From assembly GCA_905193395.1 (NCBI GenBank), contig CAJJOO010000117.1, positions 1-5,595 of the forward strand: a stretch of 5,595 nt of DNA, given 5' to 3'. Source of the DNA: an uncultured Porphyromonadaceae bacterium. Its GTDB lineage: Bacteria; Bacteroidota; Bacteroidia; Bacteroidales; Muribaculaceae. Shown one piece after another: positions 1 through 5,595 of this stretch. A program made the translations under genes and the position numbers. Position 1 is the first letter of the stretch; each line of letters opens with the position of its first letter. A model generated the notes under the pieces. That model was not told where the DNA came from. It saw only the letters and a program-made list of their open reading frames with translations, and ran no database searches.

Positions 1-338
1 GTACGACCCTGGAGAACCTGAATATCGCTTCCGCCGAAGAAAAGGCCGAGGGTTTTGAGTTCTATACTGCCGCCGCCGCAACGGCCCGCGAGGAAGGCTT
101 CCCCGTGATTGCCGAGCGCTTTGAAGCAATTGCCACCGTCGAGCGCCGCCACAAAGCCCGCTTCGACAAGTATGCCGAACAGGTAAATGCCGGAACCGTT
201 TGGAAACGCGATACCCCCATCACATGGCAGTGCCTGGTGTGCGGCTACACTTTCGTAGGCACCGAGCCTCCGGCAGTGTGTCCCGGCTGTGCGCATCCCT
301 ATCAGCATTACATCGCCCTCGATATGGACGAACTATGA
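1..338 (+). CDS. rbr: Rubrerythrin, C-terminal part (5' end outside window)
   Basis: This is the last 111 codons of a rubrerythrin, a cytoplasmic non-haem diiron protein that reduces hydrogen peroxide in anaerobes using electrons passed through its own rubredoxin domain. The frame is open from base 3 with no start in view. Fragment residues 1-60 are the second helix pair of the ferritin-like four-helix bundle. E13-K-A-E16 and E47-R-R-H50 match the second-half diiron ligands (ExxE and ExxH) of the family. Residues about 75-104 form the rubredoxin domain, with C77-x-x-C80-G-Y and C93-P-G-C96-A-H-P as the iron-binding cysteine pairs. The first-half ligands lie off the window, so completeness cannot be judged. 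It ends with TGA and is followed after about 40 bases by a hairpin terminator, so it is the last gene of its transcript. The identification as classical rubrerythrin is firm; nigerythrin-like variants are less likely. Confidence 0.95.
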   Translation, partial: TTLENLNIASAEEKAEGFEFYTAAAATAREEGFPVIAERFEAIATVERRHKARFDKYAEQVNAGTVWKRDTPITWQCLVCGYTFVGTEPPAVCPGCAHPYQHYIALDMDEL

Positions 339-381
339 TTTCACGGCAATTTGCATAACTGATATAAGACACATAATGACA

Positions 382-423
382 GCAGGCCGCATGGTTCCGA
401 ACCTTGCGGCCTGCGCTTTGTTT
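382..423 (+). terminator. Rho-independent terminator between convergent rbr and folB
   Basis: A perfect 10-bp GC-rich stem pairs 382-391 (GCAGGCCGCA) with 405-414. Inside it, after a T-T mismatch, a further 4 bp (GGTT/AACC, 393-396 with 400-403) close a 3-base loop. On the + strand the stem is followed by a broken T tract (CTTTGTTT), which fits termination of rubrerythrin. It lies 13 bases past the folB stop, so the same hairpin can also end the opposite transcript, although the minus-strand tail is less T-rich. Confidence 0.85.
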
Positions 424-435
424 ACCGGCATGGAA

Positions 436-795
436 TCACCATTCCAGGGTGAACGATACCGAGGGTGCGGTCCCTGAGACCGGAGGATGGGGCTTGGACA
501 CGACCACGCGGCCCGAGGTGATGGATGGATAATGCCGCGTCAGGTTCAGGCGGATGAGTTGTGCGGCGCGTTCCACCAGAGAAATCGGCTGGGAAAGGAT
601 GCTTTTAATCATGTCGATGACATCGGCATAGTTGAGGGCGTGCGCGATGCTGTCGCTGGACATGGCGGCGGCGGCATCGTAGTGGAGTTCCACCGACACG
701 GATATCAGTGTGCCGACGCGCTGCTCCTGGGCCGATACGCCAATAGGGGCGTACAGGCGGATGTCGTTGATGTTAAGATAGGTCCGGGATGACAT
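436..795 (-). CDS. folB: Dihydroneopterin aldolase
   Basis: FolB converts 7,8-dihydroneopterin to 6-hydroxymethyl-7,8-dihydropterin plus glycolaldehyde in cytoplasmic tetrahydrofolate synthesis. The 119-residue product has the usual family length and is one tunnelling-fold domain. Conserved residues visible are E24 in the Q-E-Q stretch after LYAPIGV (residues 14-20), Y56 in LNYADV, E75 in SLVERAA (pterin-anchoring glutamate) and K101 in VVVSKPHPPV (catalytic lysine). The ATG at 793-795 is chosen because the protein then starts at MSSRTYLNI, just before the first beta strand. The longer in-frame ATG at 853-855 abuts the stem of the rnr terminator and would add 20 residues unlike the family. 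Upstream of the chosen start is AAGG at about -8, a weak Shine-Dalgarno. No convincing TAnnTTTG promoter is seen between 796 and 855, so expression may rely on a diverged promoter or on read-through from rnr. Confidence 0.93.
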   Translation of the reverse strand: MSSRTYLNINDIRLYAPIGVSAQEQRVGTLISVSVELHYDAAAAMSSDSIAHALNYADVIDMIKSILSQPISLVERAAQLIRLNLTRHYPSITSGRVVVSKPHPPVSGTAPSVSFTLEW

Positions 796-855
796 AGATA
801 GCCTTGTGATGAATTGTAAGTATGAATTTTGGAATAGCGGGATATAGAAAGACAA

Positions 856-898
856 TATCGGCCGTTTCCCCTGGTAAATACGGAGGAAACGGCCGATA
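856..898 (-). terminator. Rho-independent terminator of rnr
   Basis: A perfect 14-bp inverted repeat pairs 856-869 with 885-898 around a 15-base loop. It begins 5 bases past the rnr TAA stop. Read on the minus strand, the stem is followed by ATTGTCTTTCTAT, a loose T-rich tail. Its position directly after rnr and before folB suggests the two genes are at least partly separate transcription units. Confidence 0.8.
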
Positions 899-903
899 GT
901 GGT

Positions 904-3150
904 TTATTTGTTGCCTTTCTTGCGGCCGGAGGTACGGCGACGCTCGCGGGTCTGCTTCTTGCCGGGACGGCCCGCGGGGGCGGCGGGACGGTCGAGAGTG
1001 GCGAGGCTGCGCGGCGGATTCTTCTCGTCGACAAGCACGAAGTCGAGTTGCTTGCGTTCGAGGTTGCAGCGCGCCACCTGGACCTTGACGGCATCGCCCA
1101 GACGGTAGCGGTTGTTGTGGCGGCGTCCTACGAGGCAATAATTTTTCTCGTCGAAATCATAGTAGTCGTCGGCCAGGTCGCGCACGGGAACGAGTCCCTC
1201 GCATTTGTTTTCGTCGAGTTCCACATAAAGGCCCCATTCGGTGACGCCCGAGATGATGCCGGTGAATACCTCGCCGAGGTGGTCGTTCATGTATTCGACC
1301 TGTTTGTATTTGATTGAGGCGCGTTCGGCGTTGGCGGCCAGTTGCTCCATGTCGGAGGAATGTTTGCACTCTTCTTCCAGTTTCTCGTGGTTCACGGAGC
1401 GGCCGCCTTTCAGATAGCGTTCCAGCAGGCGGTGTACCATCATGTCGGGGTAGCGGCGGATGGGCGAGGTGAAGTGGGTGTAGAAGTCGAATCCCAGACC
1501 GTAGTGGCCGATGTTGTTGGTGGTGTACACGGCTTTGGCCATCGCGCGGAGCATGAGGGTGGAGAGGAAGTTTTCCTCGCCCTTGCCTTTGAGGTCGCTG
1601 AGCATGCGGTTGATGGAGCGGTTGATGTCGCGTGGCGAACCCTGCGAGCGCAGTTTGTAGCCGAATGTCTTGGACAGCATGGACAGGTCGGAGAGTTTGC
1701 CGGGGTCGGGAACGTCGTGGACACGGTAGACGAATGCCTTGGGCCGGGCCTTGGATGTCTGTTTGCCGATGAAGGTGGCCACGGTGCGGTTGGCCAGCAG
1801 CATGAATTCCTCAATCAGTTTGTTGGCGTCCTTGGATTCCTTGAAGTAAACTCCGGTGGGATGGCCTTTCTCGTCGATGTCGAAGCGCACCTCGACGCGG
1901 TCGAAGTCCACCGAACCGTTTTCGTATCTTTCCTTACGCAACTGCTTGGCCAGGGCGTCAAGAGTGAGGATTTCTTCGGAGAAGTCGCCCTTTCCGGTCT
2001 CGATGATTTCCTGGGCCTCCTCGTAGGTGAAGCGGCGGTCTGAACGTATCACGGTACGCGCGATTCGGCTGTTGACCACACGGGCGCGGCTGTCCATCTC
2101 GAAAATCACCGAGAACGTGAGTTTATCCTCGTCGGGGCGGAGCGAGCAGATGCCGTTGCTGAGGTGTTCGGGCAGCATGGGCACGACGCGGTCGACCAGA
2201 TAGACCGAGGTGGCGCGTTCGCGGGCCTCGCGGTCGATTATGGTGTCGGGGCGCACGTAGTGTGTCACGTCTGCGATATGTACGCCCACTTCCCAGTTGC
2301 CGTTGGCTAGTTTGCGCAGCGACAGGGCGTCGTCGAAGTCCTTTGCGTCTCGGGGGTCGAAGGTGGTGACGCCGCGCATGTCCTCGCGTGCGGCCACTTC
2401 GCTGTCGGTGATGTCGTCGCCGATTCTGTCGGCTGCCTTTTCGACGGCTTCGGGATAGCGGTAGGGCAGGCCGTATTCGGCAAGGATGGCATGGATTTCG
2501 GTGTTGTTCTCGCCGGCTTTACCCAGGATGTCTACAATCTCGCCGCGGGGGTTGTTGGAATCTGCGGTCCAGTCGGTGATGCGCACCACGGCCTTGTCGC
2601 CGGTCTTTCCTCCTTTGAGACGTGGTTTGGGAATGAGGATGTCGGTGGCCAGGTATTTGGAATCGGGCACCAGGCAGGCGAAATGACGGTCCACGCGGAG
2701 CGTGCCGATGAAGGTCTGGTCTTTTTTCTCGATGATTTCGTTGACCACGGCTTCGGGTTCGCGGCCCTTGATGCGGGCGGCGATGGTGACGCTGACGCGG
2801 TCGCCGTTCAGGGCGTGCATGGAATTGCGTTCGGCCACGAAAATCGACTGTTGGTCGTCGTCGGTCACGACGCTGTTCTTTCCGTTGCGCAGGCGCACGA
2901 AGGTGCCTGTGGCGGTGATGCTGTGGGTGGGGACCTTGTATTTGCCGGGAGCGGTTTCGATAAGGTCGCCGTCGAAGGCCATTTCGGCCAGATACAGGGC
3001 CACGGCTCTCTGCTGGGCCGGGGTATCGAACCCTGCGGCGGAGGAAACCTGGCGGTAGTTGAACGTGGCGGCCGGTGCGGCGGCTATGTAATTGTCAACG
3101 GCAGCGCGTATGGCGGCTGTGTCGGTTGATGTTTTTTTATTTCTTGCCAT
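904..3150 (-). CDS. rnr: Ribonuclease R (3'-5' exoribonuclease, RNB family)
   Basis: The 748-residue product is a full-length RNase R, a processive cytoplasmic hydrolytic 3'-5' exoribonuclease that degrades structured RNA during mRNA and rRNA turnover. Domains in order: an N-terminal winged-helix-like segment (about 10-72), cold-shock domain 1 (about 78-125, with IFVAERNSMHALNGD), cold-shock domain 2 (about 145-210), the RNB catalytic domain (about 255-585), an S1 domain (about 625-708, with GVTEWGLYVEL) and a basic tail (728-748, rich in K, R and G). Catalytic Mg-binding aspartates are D265, D271, D273 and D274 in TFDPRDAKDFDDA. Y317 in ATSVYLVDR matches the RNA-stacking tyrosine, and R565/R566 lie in HFTSPIRRYPDMMVHR. 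The ATG at 3148-3150 is chosen because it gives a normal N-terminus (MARNKKTST). Compared with E. coli and Bacteroides RNase R as I recall them, the stretch just before D265 is two residues shorter. It lies 242 bases after gyrB and ends in its own terminator. Confidence 0.97.
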   Translation of the reverse strand: MARNKKTSTDTAAIRAAVDNYIAAAPAATFNYRQVSSAAGFDTPAQQRAVALYLAEMAFDGDLIETAPGKYKVPTHSITATGTFVRLRNGKNSVVTDDDQQSIFVAERNSMHALNGDRVSVTIAARIKGREPEAVVNEIIEKKDQTFIGTLRVDRHFACLVPDSKYLATDILIPKPRLKGGKTGDKAVVRITDWTADSNNPRGEIVDILGKAGENNTEIHAILAEYGLPYRYPEAVEKAADRIGDDITDSEVAAREDMRGVTTFDPRDAKDFDDALSLRKLANGNWEVGVHIADVTHYVRPDTIIDREARERATSVYLVDRVVPMLPEHLSNGICSLRPDEDKLTFSVIFEMDSRARVVNSRIARTVIRSDRRFTYEEAQEIIETGKGDFSEEILTLDALAKQLRKERYENGSVDFDRVEVRFDIDEKGHPTGVYFKESKDANKLIEEFMLLANRTVATFIGKQTSKARPKAFVYRVHDVPDPGKLSDLSMLSKTFGYKLRSQGSPRDINRSINRMLSDLKGKGEENFLSTLMLRAMAKAVYTTNNIGHYGLGFDFYTHFTSPIRRYPDMMVHRLLERYLKGGRSVNHEKLEEECKHSSDMEQLAANAERASIKYKQVEYMNDHLGEVFTGIISGVTEWGLYVELDENKCEGLVPVRDLADDYYDFDEKNYCLVGRRHNNRYRLGDAVKVQVARCNLERKQLDFVLVDEKNPPRSLATLDRPAAPAGRPGKKQTRERRRTSGRKKGNK

Positions 3151-3197
3151 GCCTTGCGTGAGTGTTGTTTGTCAGTATGTAGGCGGAGAATGTTGTG

Positions 3198-3230
3198 CCG
3201 GGTTTCCGGCCTGCGGGCTGCGGTGCCCGG
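3198..3230 (-). other. GC-rich hairpin in the presumed rnr leader
   Basis: CCGGG (3198-3202) pairs with CCCGG (3226-3230). Inside it CCG (3206-3208) pairs with CGG (3221-3223), and GCC (3209-3211) with GGC (3216-3218) closes a 4-base loop. That makes 11 bp interrupted by small internal loops. It lies 47 bases upstream of the rnr start codon, so it would be in the rnr 5' leader if transcription starts in the AT-rich patch further upstream. No T-run follows it on either strand, which argues against a terminator. A regulatory role is inference only. Confidence 0.4.
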
Positions 3231-3239
3231 ATGGTCCAC

Positions 3240-3276
3240 CTTATTTATATATAACAACGGCGGTGGAATCGTTGTT
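3240..3276 (-). promoter_or_regulatory. Candidate rnr promoter region: AT-rich patch with inverted repeat
   Basis: An 18-base stretch of almost only A and T (3240-3257, read on the minus strand as TTGTTATATATAAATAA) stands out in a GC-rich gap and lies about 90 bases upstream of rnr. A 7-bp inverted repeat, AACAACG (3253-3259) with CGTTGTT (3270-3276), overlaps its upstream edge. There is no good TAnnTTTG with a TTG at the right spacing, so the promoter call rests on base composition and position only. The inverted repeat could be an operator or a weak hairpin. Confidence 0.3.
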
Positions 3277-3321
3277 TTTGTGCCGGTGGAATCTCGGGCC
3301 CGGCGAGGTGGTGAAGGAGGA

Positions 3322-3366
3322 CGCCCTGTTTCCTGCGGCTGTGTCTGCGTCGCAGGAAGCAGGGCG
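3322..3366 (-). terminator. Terminator-like hairpin downstream of gyrB
   Basis: A 16-base inverted repeat pairs 3322-3337 (CGCCCTGTTTCCTGCG) with 3351-3366 around a 13-base loop. Only one position is imperfect: T3329 opposite G3359, which is a G-U pair in + strand RNA and a C-A mismatch in minus-strand RNA. It starts 26 bases past the gyrB TGA. On the minus strand it is followed by a pyrimidine-rich CCTCCTTCACCACC rather than a T-run, so termination may be partial. Position and stem strength support a transcript end or 3'-end stabilising stem for gyrB. Confidence 0.6.
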
Positions 3367-3392
3367 CCGTCTGTGAGTTGTCGCCGCCGGGG

Positions 3393-5324
3393 TCAGGCGT
3401 CGATATTGGCGTATGTGGCGTTGGCTTCGATGAAATCGCGGCGCGGGCCGACGTCCTCGCCCATGAGCATGGAGAACACACGGTCTGCCTCGGCGGCATC
3501 GTTGATGTTCACCTGCTTGAGGATTCGGTGTTCGGGACTCATGGTGGTGTCGCGGAGTTCGACGTCGCTCATTTCACCGAGACCTTTGTAGCGCGATACG
3601 GTCGTCTTGCCACTGTGGGTGTCGATGAAAGTCTGCACCTGCTGGTCTGTCCAGCAATATTCCTCGGTCTTGCCGCATTTGCATTTGTAGAGCGGGGGCG
3701 TGGCCAGGTAGAGGTAGCCCTGCTCGATTACGGGACGCATGCGGCGGAAGAAGAATGTCATCAGCAGCGTGGCGATGTGGCTGCCGTCGACATCGGCATC
3801 GGTCATGATTATTATCTTGTGGTAGGCCAGTTTGGAGATGTTCACGGCTTCCTTGTCTTCCTCGGTTCCGACGGTGACGCGGAGGGCGCGGAAGAGGTTG
3901 GTGATTTCCTCGTTTTCGAAAATGCGGTGTTTCAGGGCCTTCTCGACGTTGAGGATTTTGCCGCGCAGGGGCAGGATGGCCTGGAACTGGCGGTTGCGTC
4001 CTTTTTTGGCGGTCCCGCCGGCCGAGTCACCCTCGACGATGAAGAGTTCACATTCGTCGGCGTTGCGCGAGGAGCAGTCGGAGAGTTTGCCGGGGAGGCC
4101 TCCGCTCCACAGGGGCGACTTGCGCAGCACTTTCTCGCGGGCGTTGCGGGCGGCGTGGCGTGCCTGGGCGGCCAGCACCACCTTGTCGACAATCGCGCGT
4201 GCCTCGCGGGGATGTTCTTCGAGATATACGCGCAGGGCGTCGCTGACGGCCACCTGGACGGCGCCCATCACCTCGTTGTTGCCGAGTTTGGTCTTGGTCT
4301 GGCCTTCGAACTGCGGCTCGAGGACCTTTACGGAAACCACGGCCGTGAGACCTTCGCGGAAGTCGTCGCTGGCGATTTCCACCTTTGCGTTTTTCAGCAG
4401 GTTATTGTCCTCGGCATATTTTTTCAGCGTCATCGTGAGGCCGCGGCGGAAACCGGTGAGGTGCGTGCCGCCCTCGATGGTGTTGATGTTGTTGACGAAG
4501 GAATAGAGGTTCTCGTTGTACGATGTATTGTATGTGAGGGCCACTTCGACGGGAACGCCCTGACGCTCGGTGTTGAGGTGGATTACGTCCTGAATCAGCG
4601 ATTCCTTGTTGGCGTCAATGTATTCCACGAAGTCGTGGAGTCCGCGGGCCGAGAAGAATGTTTCGTTCAGCGGCGTGCCTTCATCGTCGGTGACGCGCAG
4701 GTCGGTCAGCGTCAGCGTGATGCCGGCGTTGAGGAAGGCCAGGTGGCGCAGACGTGTGGCCAGGGTGGGGTAGTCGTATTCTGTGACGGTGAAAATCGAG
4801 GCGTCGGGCTTGAATGTGATGCAGGTTCCGGTGTGGGAACTTTCGCCTATAACTGTCAGTTCGGTGGTAGGCTTGCCGCAGGAGTATTCCTGGACGTAGG
4901 CTTTGCCGTTGCGGTGGACCTCGGCGCGGAGATAGGTCGAGAGGGCGTTAACGCAGGAAACGCCGACGCCGTGCAGACCGCCGGACACCTTATAGTTGCT
5001 CTTGTCGAACTTGCCGCCGGCGTGGAGCACGGTGAGAACGACCTCTAGGGCGCTTTTGTGTTCCTTTTCGTGCATGTCCACGGGGATACCGCGGCCATCG
5101 TCGATGACGGTTATCGAATTGTCTTTATTTATGGTTACGTTTATGTTCTTGGCATATCCGGCCAGGGCCTCGTCGATAGAGTTGTCGACCACTTCGTAGA
5201 CCAGATGATGGAGGCCTTTGGCCGATATGTCGCCGATGTACATTGCCGGGCGTTTACGCACTGCTTCCAGGCCTTCGAGGACCTGGATTTTATTAGCATC
5301 GTAATTCTCTGTTGCTTCTGACAT
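3393..5324 (-). CDS. gyrB: DNA gyrase subunit B
   Basis: GyrB is the ATPase subunit of the A2B2 gyrase that introduces negative supercoils; its partner gyrA is not in this window. The 643-residue product is full length for the compact form without the long enterobacterial C-terminal insertion. The N-terminal GHKL ATPase domain (about 10-220) shows EVVDNSIDEA (E44 catalytic base, N48 Mg ligand), DDGRGIP with D75 contacting adenine, and the lid GGLHGVG (115-121). The transducer domain (about 222-390) carries QTK at 342-344. The TOPRIM domain (about 424-540) has E431 in EGDSAGG and the D509/D511/D513 metal site in DADVDGSH. KGLGEM lies at 580-585, and the end is GEDVGPRRDFIEANATYANIDA-like (622-643). 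The ATG at 5322-5324 (MSEATENYD) is chosen; the upstream in-frame ATG at 5355-5357 lies inside the -7 box of the gyrB promoter and so would not be transcribed. At the position of E. coli K447 there is R454, which I recall as normal for Bacteroidales. Confidence 0.98.
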   Translation of the reverse strand: MSEATENYDANKIQVLEGLEAVRKRPAMYIGDISAKGLHHLVYEVVDNSIDEALAGYAKNINVTINKDNSITVIDDGRGIPVDMHEKEHKSALEVVLTVLHAGGKFDKSNYKVSGGLHGVGVSCVNALSTYLRAEVHRNGKAYVQEYSCGKPTTELTVIGESSHTGTCITFKPDASIFTVTEYDYPTLATRLRHLAFLNAGITLTLTDLRVTDDEGTPLNETFFSARGLHDFVEYIDANKESLIQDVIHLNTERQGVPVEVALTYNTSYNENLYSFVNNINTIEGGTHLTGFRRGLTMTLKKYAEDNNLLKNAKVEIASDDFREGLTAVVSVKVLEPQFEGQTKTKLGNNEVMGAVQVAVSDALRVYLEEHPREARAIVDKVVLAAQARHAARNAREKVLRKSPLWSGGLPGKLSDCSSRNADECELFIVEGDSAGGTAKKGRNRQFQAILPLRGKILNVEKALKHRIFENEEITNLFRALRVTVGTEEDKEAVNISKLAYHKIIIMTDADVDGSHIATLLMTFFFRRMRPVIEQGYLYLATPPLYKCKCGKTEEYCWTDQQVQTFIDTHSGKTTVSRYKGLGEMSDVELRDTTMSPEHRILKQVNINDAAEADRVFSMLMGEDVGPRRDFIEANATYANIDA

Positions 5325-5354
5325 TGTTAAAAATGGATTCGTTAAATACAGGTG

Positions 5355-5385
5355 CAAAGGTACGAAAAAAATCGCATATATTCAA
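5355..5385 (-). promoter_or_regulatory. gyrB promoter, Bacteroidota type
   Basis: On the minus strand TACCTTTG (5355-5362) is a perfect TAnnTTTG -7 box. TTG (5383-5385) lies 20 bases upstream, within the expected 19-21 spacing for the primary Bacteroidota sigma factor. Transcription would start near 5348-5350 and give a short leader of about 25 bases before the gyrB ATG at 5324. Confidence 0.85.
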
Positions 5386-5408
5386 CAGCGCGGAGCGGCA
5401 ATGAAAAC

Positions 5409-5420
5409 ATATCCGGATAT
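5409..5420. repeat. 12-bp perfect palindrome, candidate operator
   Basis: ATATCCGGATAT is its own reverse complement. It ends at the first base of the TTTG -33 element of the rightward promoter and lies 24 bases upstream of the gyrB -33 TTG. Placement between two divergent promoters fits a dimeric repressor or activator site, but no regulator gene is visible and the role is inferred. Confidence 0.4.
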
Positions 5421-5452
5421 TTGTTTTTTTCGCGGGAATCGGGCTAAATTTG
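5420..5452 (+). promoter_or_regulatory. Promoter of the SMR transporter gene, Bacteroidota type
   Basis: TTTG (5420-5423) and TAAATTTG (5445-5452) match the Bacteroidota -33 and -7 consensus exactly, with a 21-base spacer. Transcription would start near 5458-5460, leaving a leader of about 85 bases before the ATG at 5544. That leader matches no riboswitch family I can recognise. Confidence 0.8.
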
Positions 5453-5543
5453 CGGCAGCCTTAGGAAGGAGACGCCGAGAATCAGTCCCGAAAAGCGATT
5501 GCTTGCAGCCCTCGAACAGGATAACCGAAAAAACAGTCTTTTT

Positions 5544-5595
5544 ATGAACTGGATTATTCTTATCTTAGTCGGACTGATGGAAGTCGGTGGCGCCT
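5544..5595 (+). CDS. Small multidrug resistance (SMR) family transporter, N-terminal 17 residues
   Basis: Only the first 17 codons are present (MNWIILILVGLMEVGGA). They match the start of the SMR family, about 105-residue inner-membrane proteins with four helices that work as dual-topology dimers and exchange protons for cationic substrates or guanidinium. The sequence is the first half of transmembrane helix 1, and E13 sits where the essential membrane-embedded glutamate lies (E13 in SugE/Gdx, E14 in EmrE). The W3-I-I-L start resembles SugE/Gdx, but G16 replaces the tryptophan I recall in E. coli SugE, so the subtype (guanidinium exporter or drug exporter) cannot be set from this fragment. 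The ATG is placed directly before the hydrophobic helix, as is usual in the family. The gene is divergent from gyrB and has its own consensus promoter. Confidence 0.72.
   Translation, partial: MNWIILILVGLMEVGGA

Noticed and set aside
1687..1705. 19-base exact match between rnr (1687-1705) and gyrB (4077-4095)
   Set aside because: Both copies encode the peptide P-G-K-L-S-D in frame on the minus strand with the same preferred codons. It is best explained as coincidence of peptide and codon bias, with no flanking similarity to suggest a repeat element.
1342..2043. Open frame of 233 codons on the + strand opposite rnr
   Set aside because: Antisense shadow of the RNB domain coding region; composition dominated by V, G, E, F and H, and no domain recognised.
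2491..3129. Open frame of 212 codons on the + strand opposite the 5' half of rnr
   Set aside because: Same antisense pattern as the other shadow frames and no family features.
3378..5048. Open frame of 556 codons on the + strand opposite gyrB
   Set aside because: It lies almost wholly inside the unmistakable gyrB gene on the other strand. Its product is a V/G/A/H/E-rich string with no recognisable motif, typical of an antisense shadow in GC-rich coding DNA.
5325..5357. Longer gyrB start at 5355-5357 adding 11 residues
   Set aside because: That ATG overlaps the TACCTTTG -7 box, so it would lie upstream of the transcription start. The chosen start also matches the usual GyrB N-terminus.
5448..5543. 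Possible N-terminal extension of the SMR gene: the frame stays open upstream of the ATG back to a TAA at 5445-5447
   Set aside because: There is no ATG or GTG in this stretch, only TTG codons. The ATG at 5544 sits right at the start of helix 1, as expected for the family, and the open stretch is short enough to be chance.

Overview
The window looks like a chromosomal core segment from a member of the Bacteroidales, with moderately high GC. Two observations support this. GyrB (643 residues, lacking the long C-terminal insertion of enterobacterial GyrB) and RNase R both resemble Bacteroides homologues over their whole length as I recall them. In addition, the gyrB promoter and the promoter of the last gene both carry the Bacteroidota-type -7 box TAnnTTTG with a TTG/TTTG element 20-21 bases upstream. 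A Muribaculaceae-like gut bacterium would fit, but that family-level guess is weak.

Layout: the 3' end of a rubrerythrin gene (+) enters from the left and converges on folB (-), with a strong hairpin terminator between them. Then come three minus-strand genes, read right to left: gyrB (DNA gyrase subunit B), rnr (RNase R) and folB (dihydroneopterin aldolase). They do not look like a tight operon. A hairpin sits in the 242-base gyrB-rnr gap and a 14-bp hairpin terminator sits in the 108-base rnr-folB gap. At the right end, a small multidrug resistance (SMR) transporter gene starts on the + strand, divergent from gyrB, and runs off the window after 17 codons.

The genes do unrelated housekeeping jobs: peroxide detoxification, folate synthesis, RNA decay, DNA supercoiling and small-molecule export. 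The parts most worth reading are the intergenic regions. The gyrB/SMR region holds two back-to-back promoters with a 12-bp perfect palindrome touching the SMR -33 element. The gyrB-rnr gap holds a GC-rich hairpin in the presumed rnr leader, a 7-bp inverted repeat and a 10-bp direct repeat.

I found no mobile element, CRISPR array, tRNA, rRNA or defence system, and no candidate for a wholly new system. Long open frames opposite gyrB and rnr appear to be antisense shadows of real genes.
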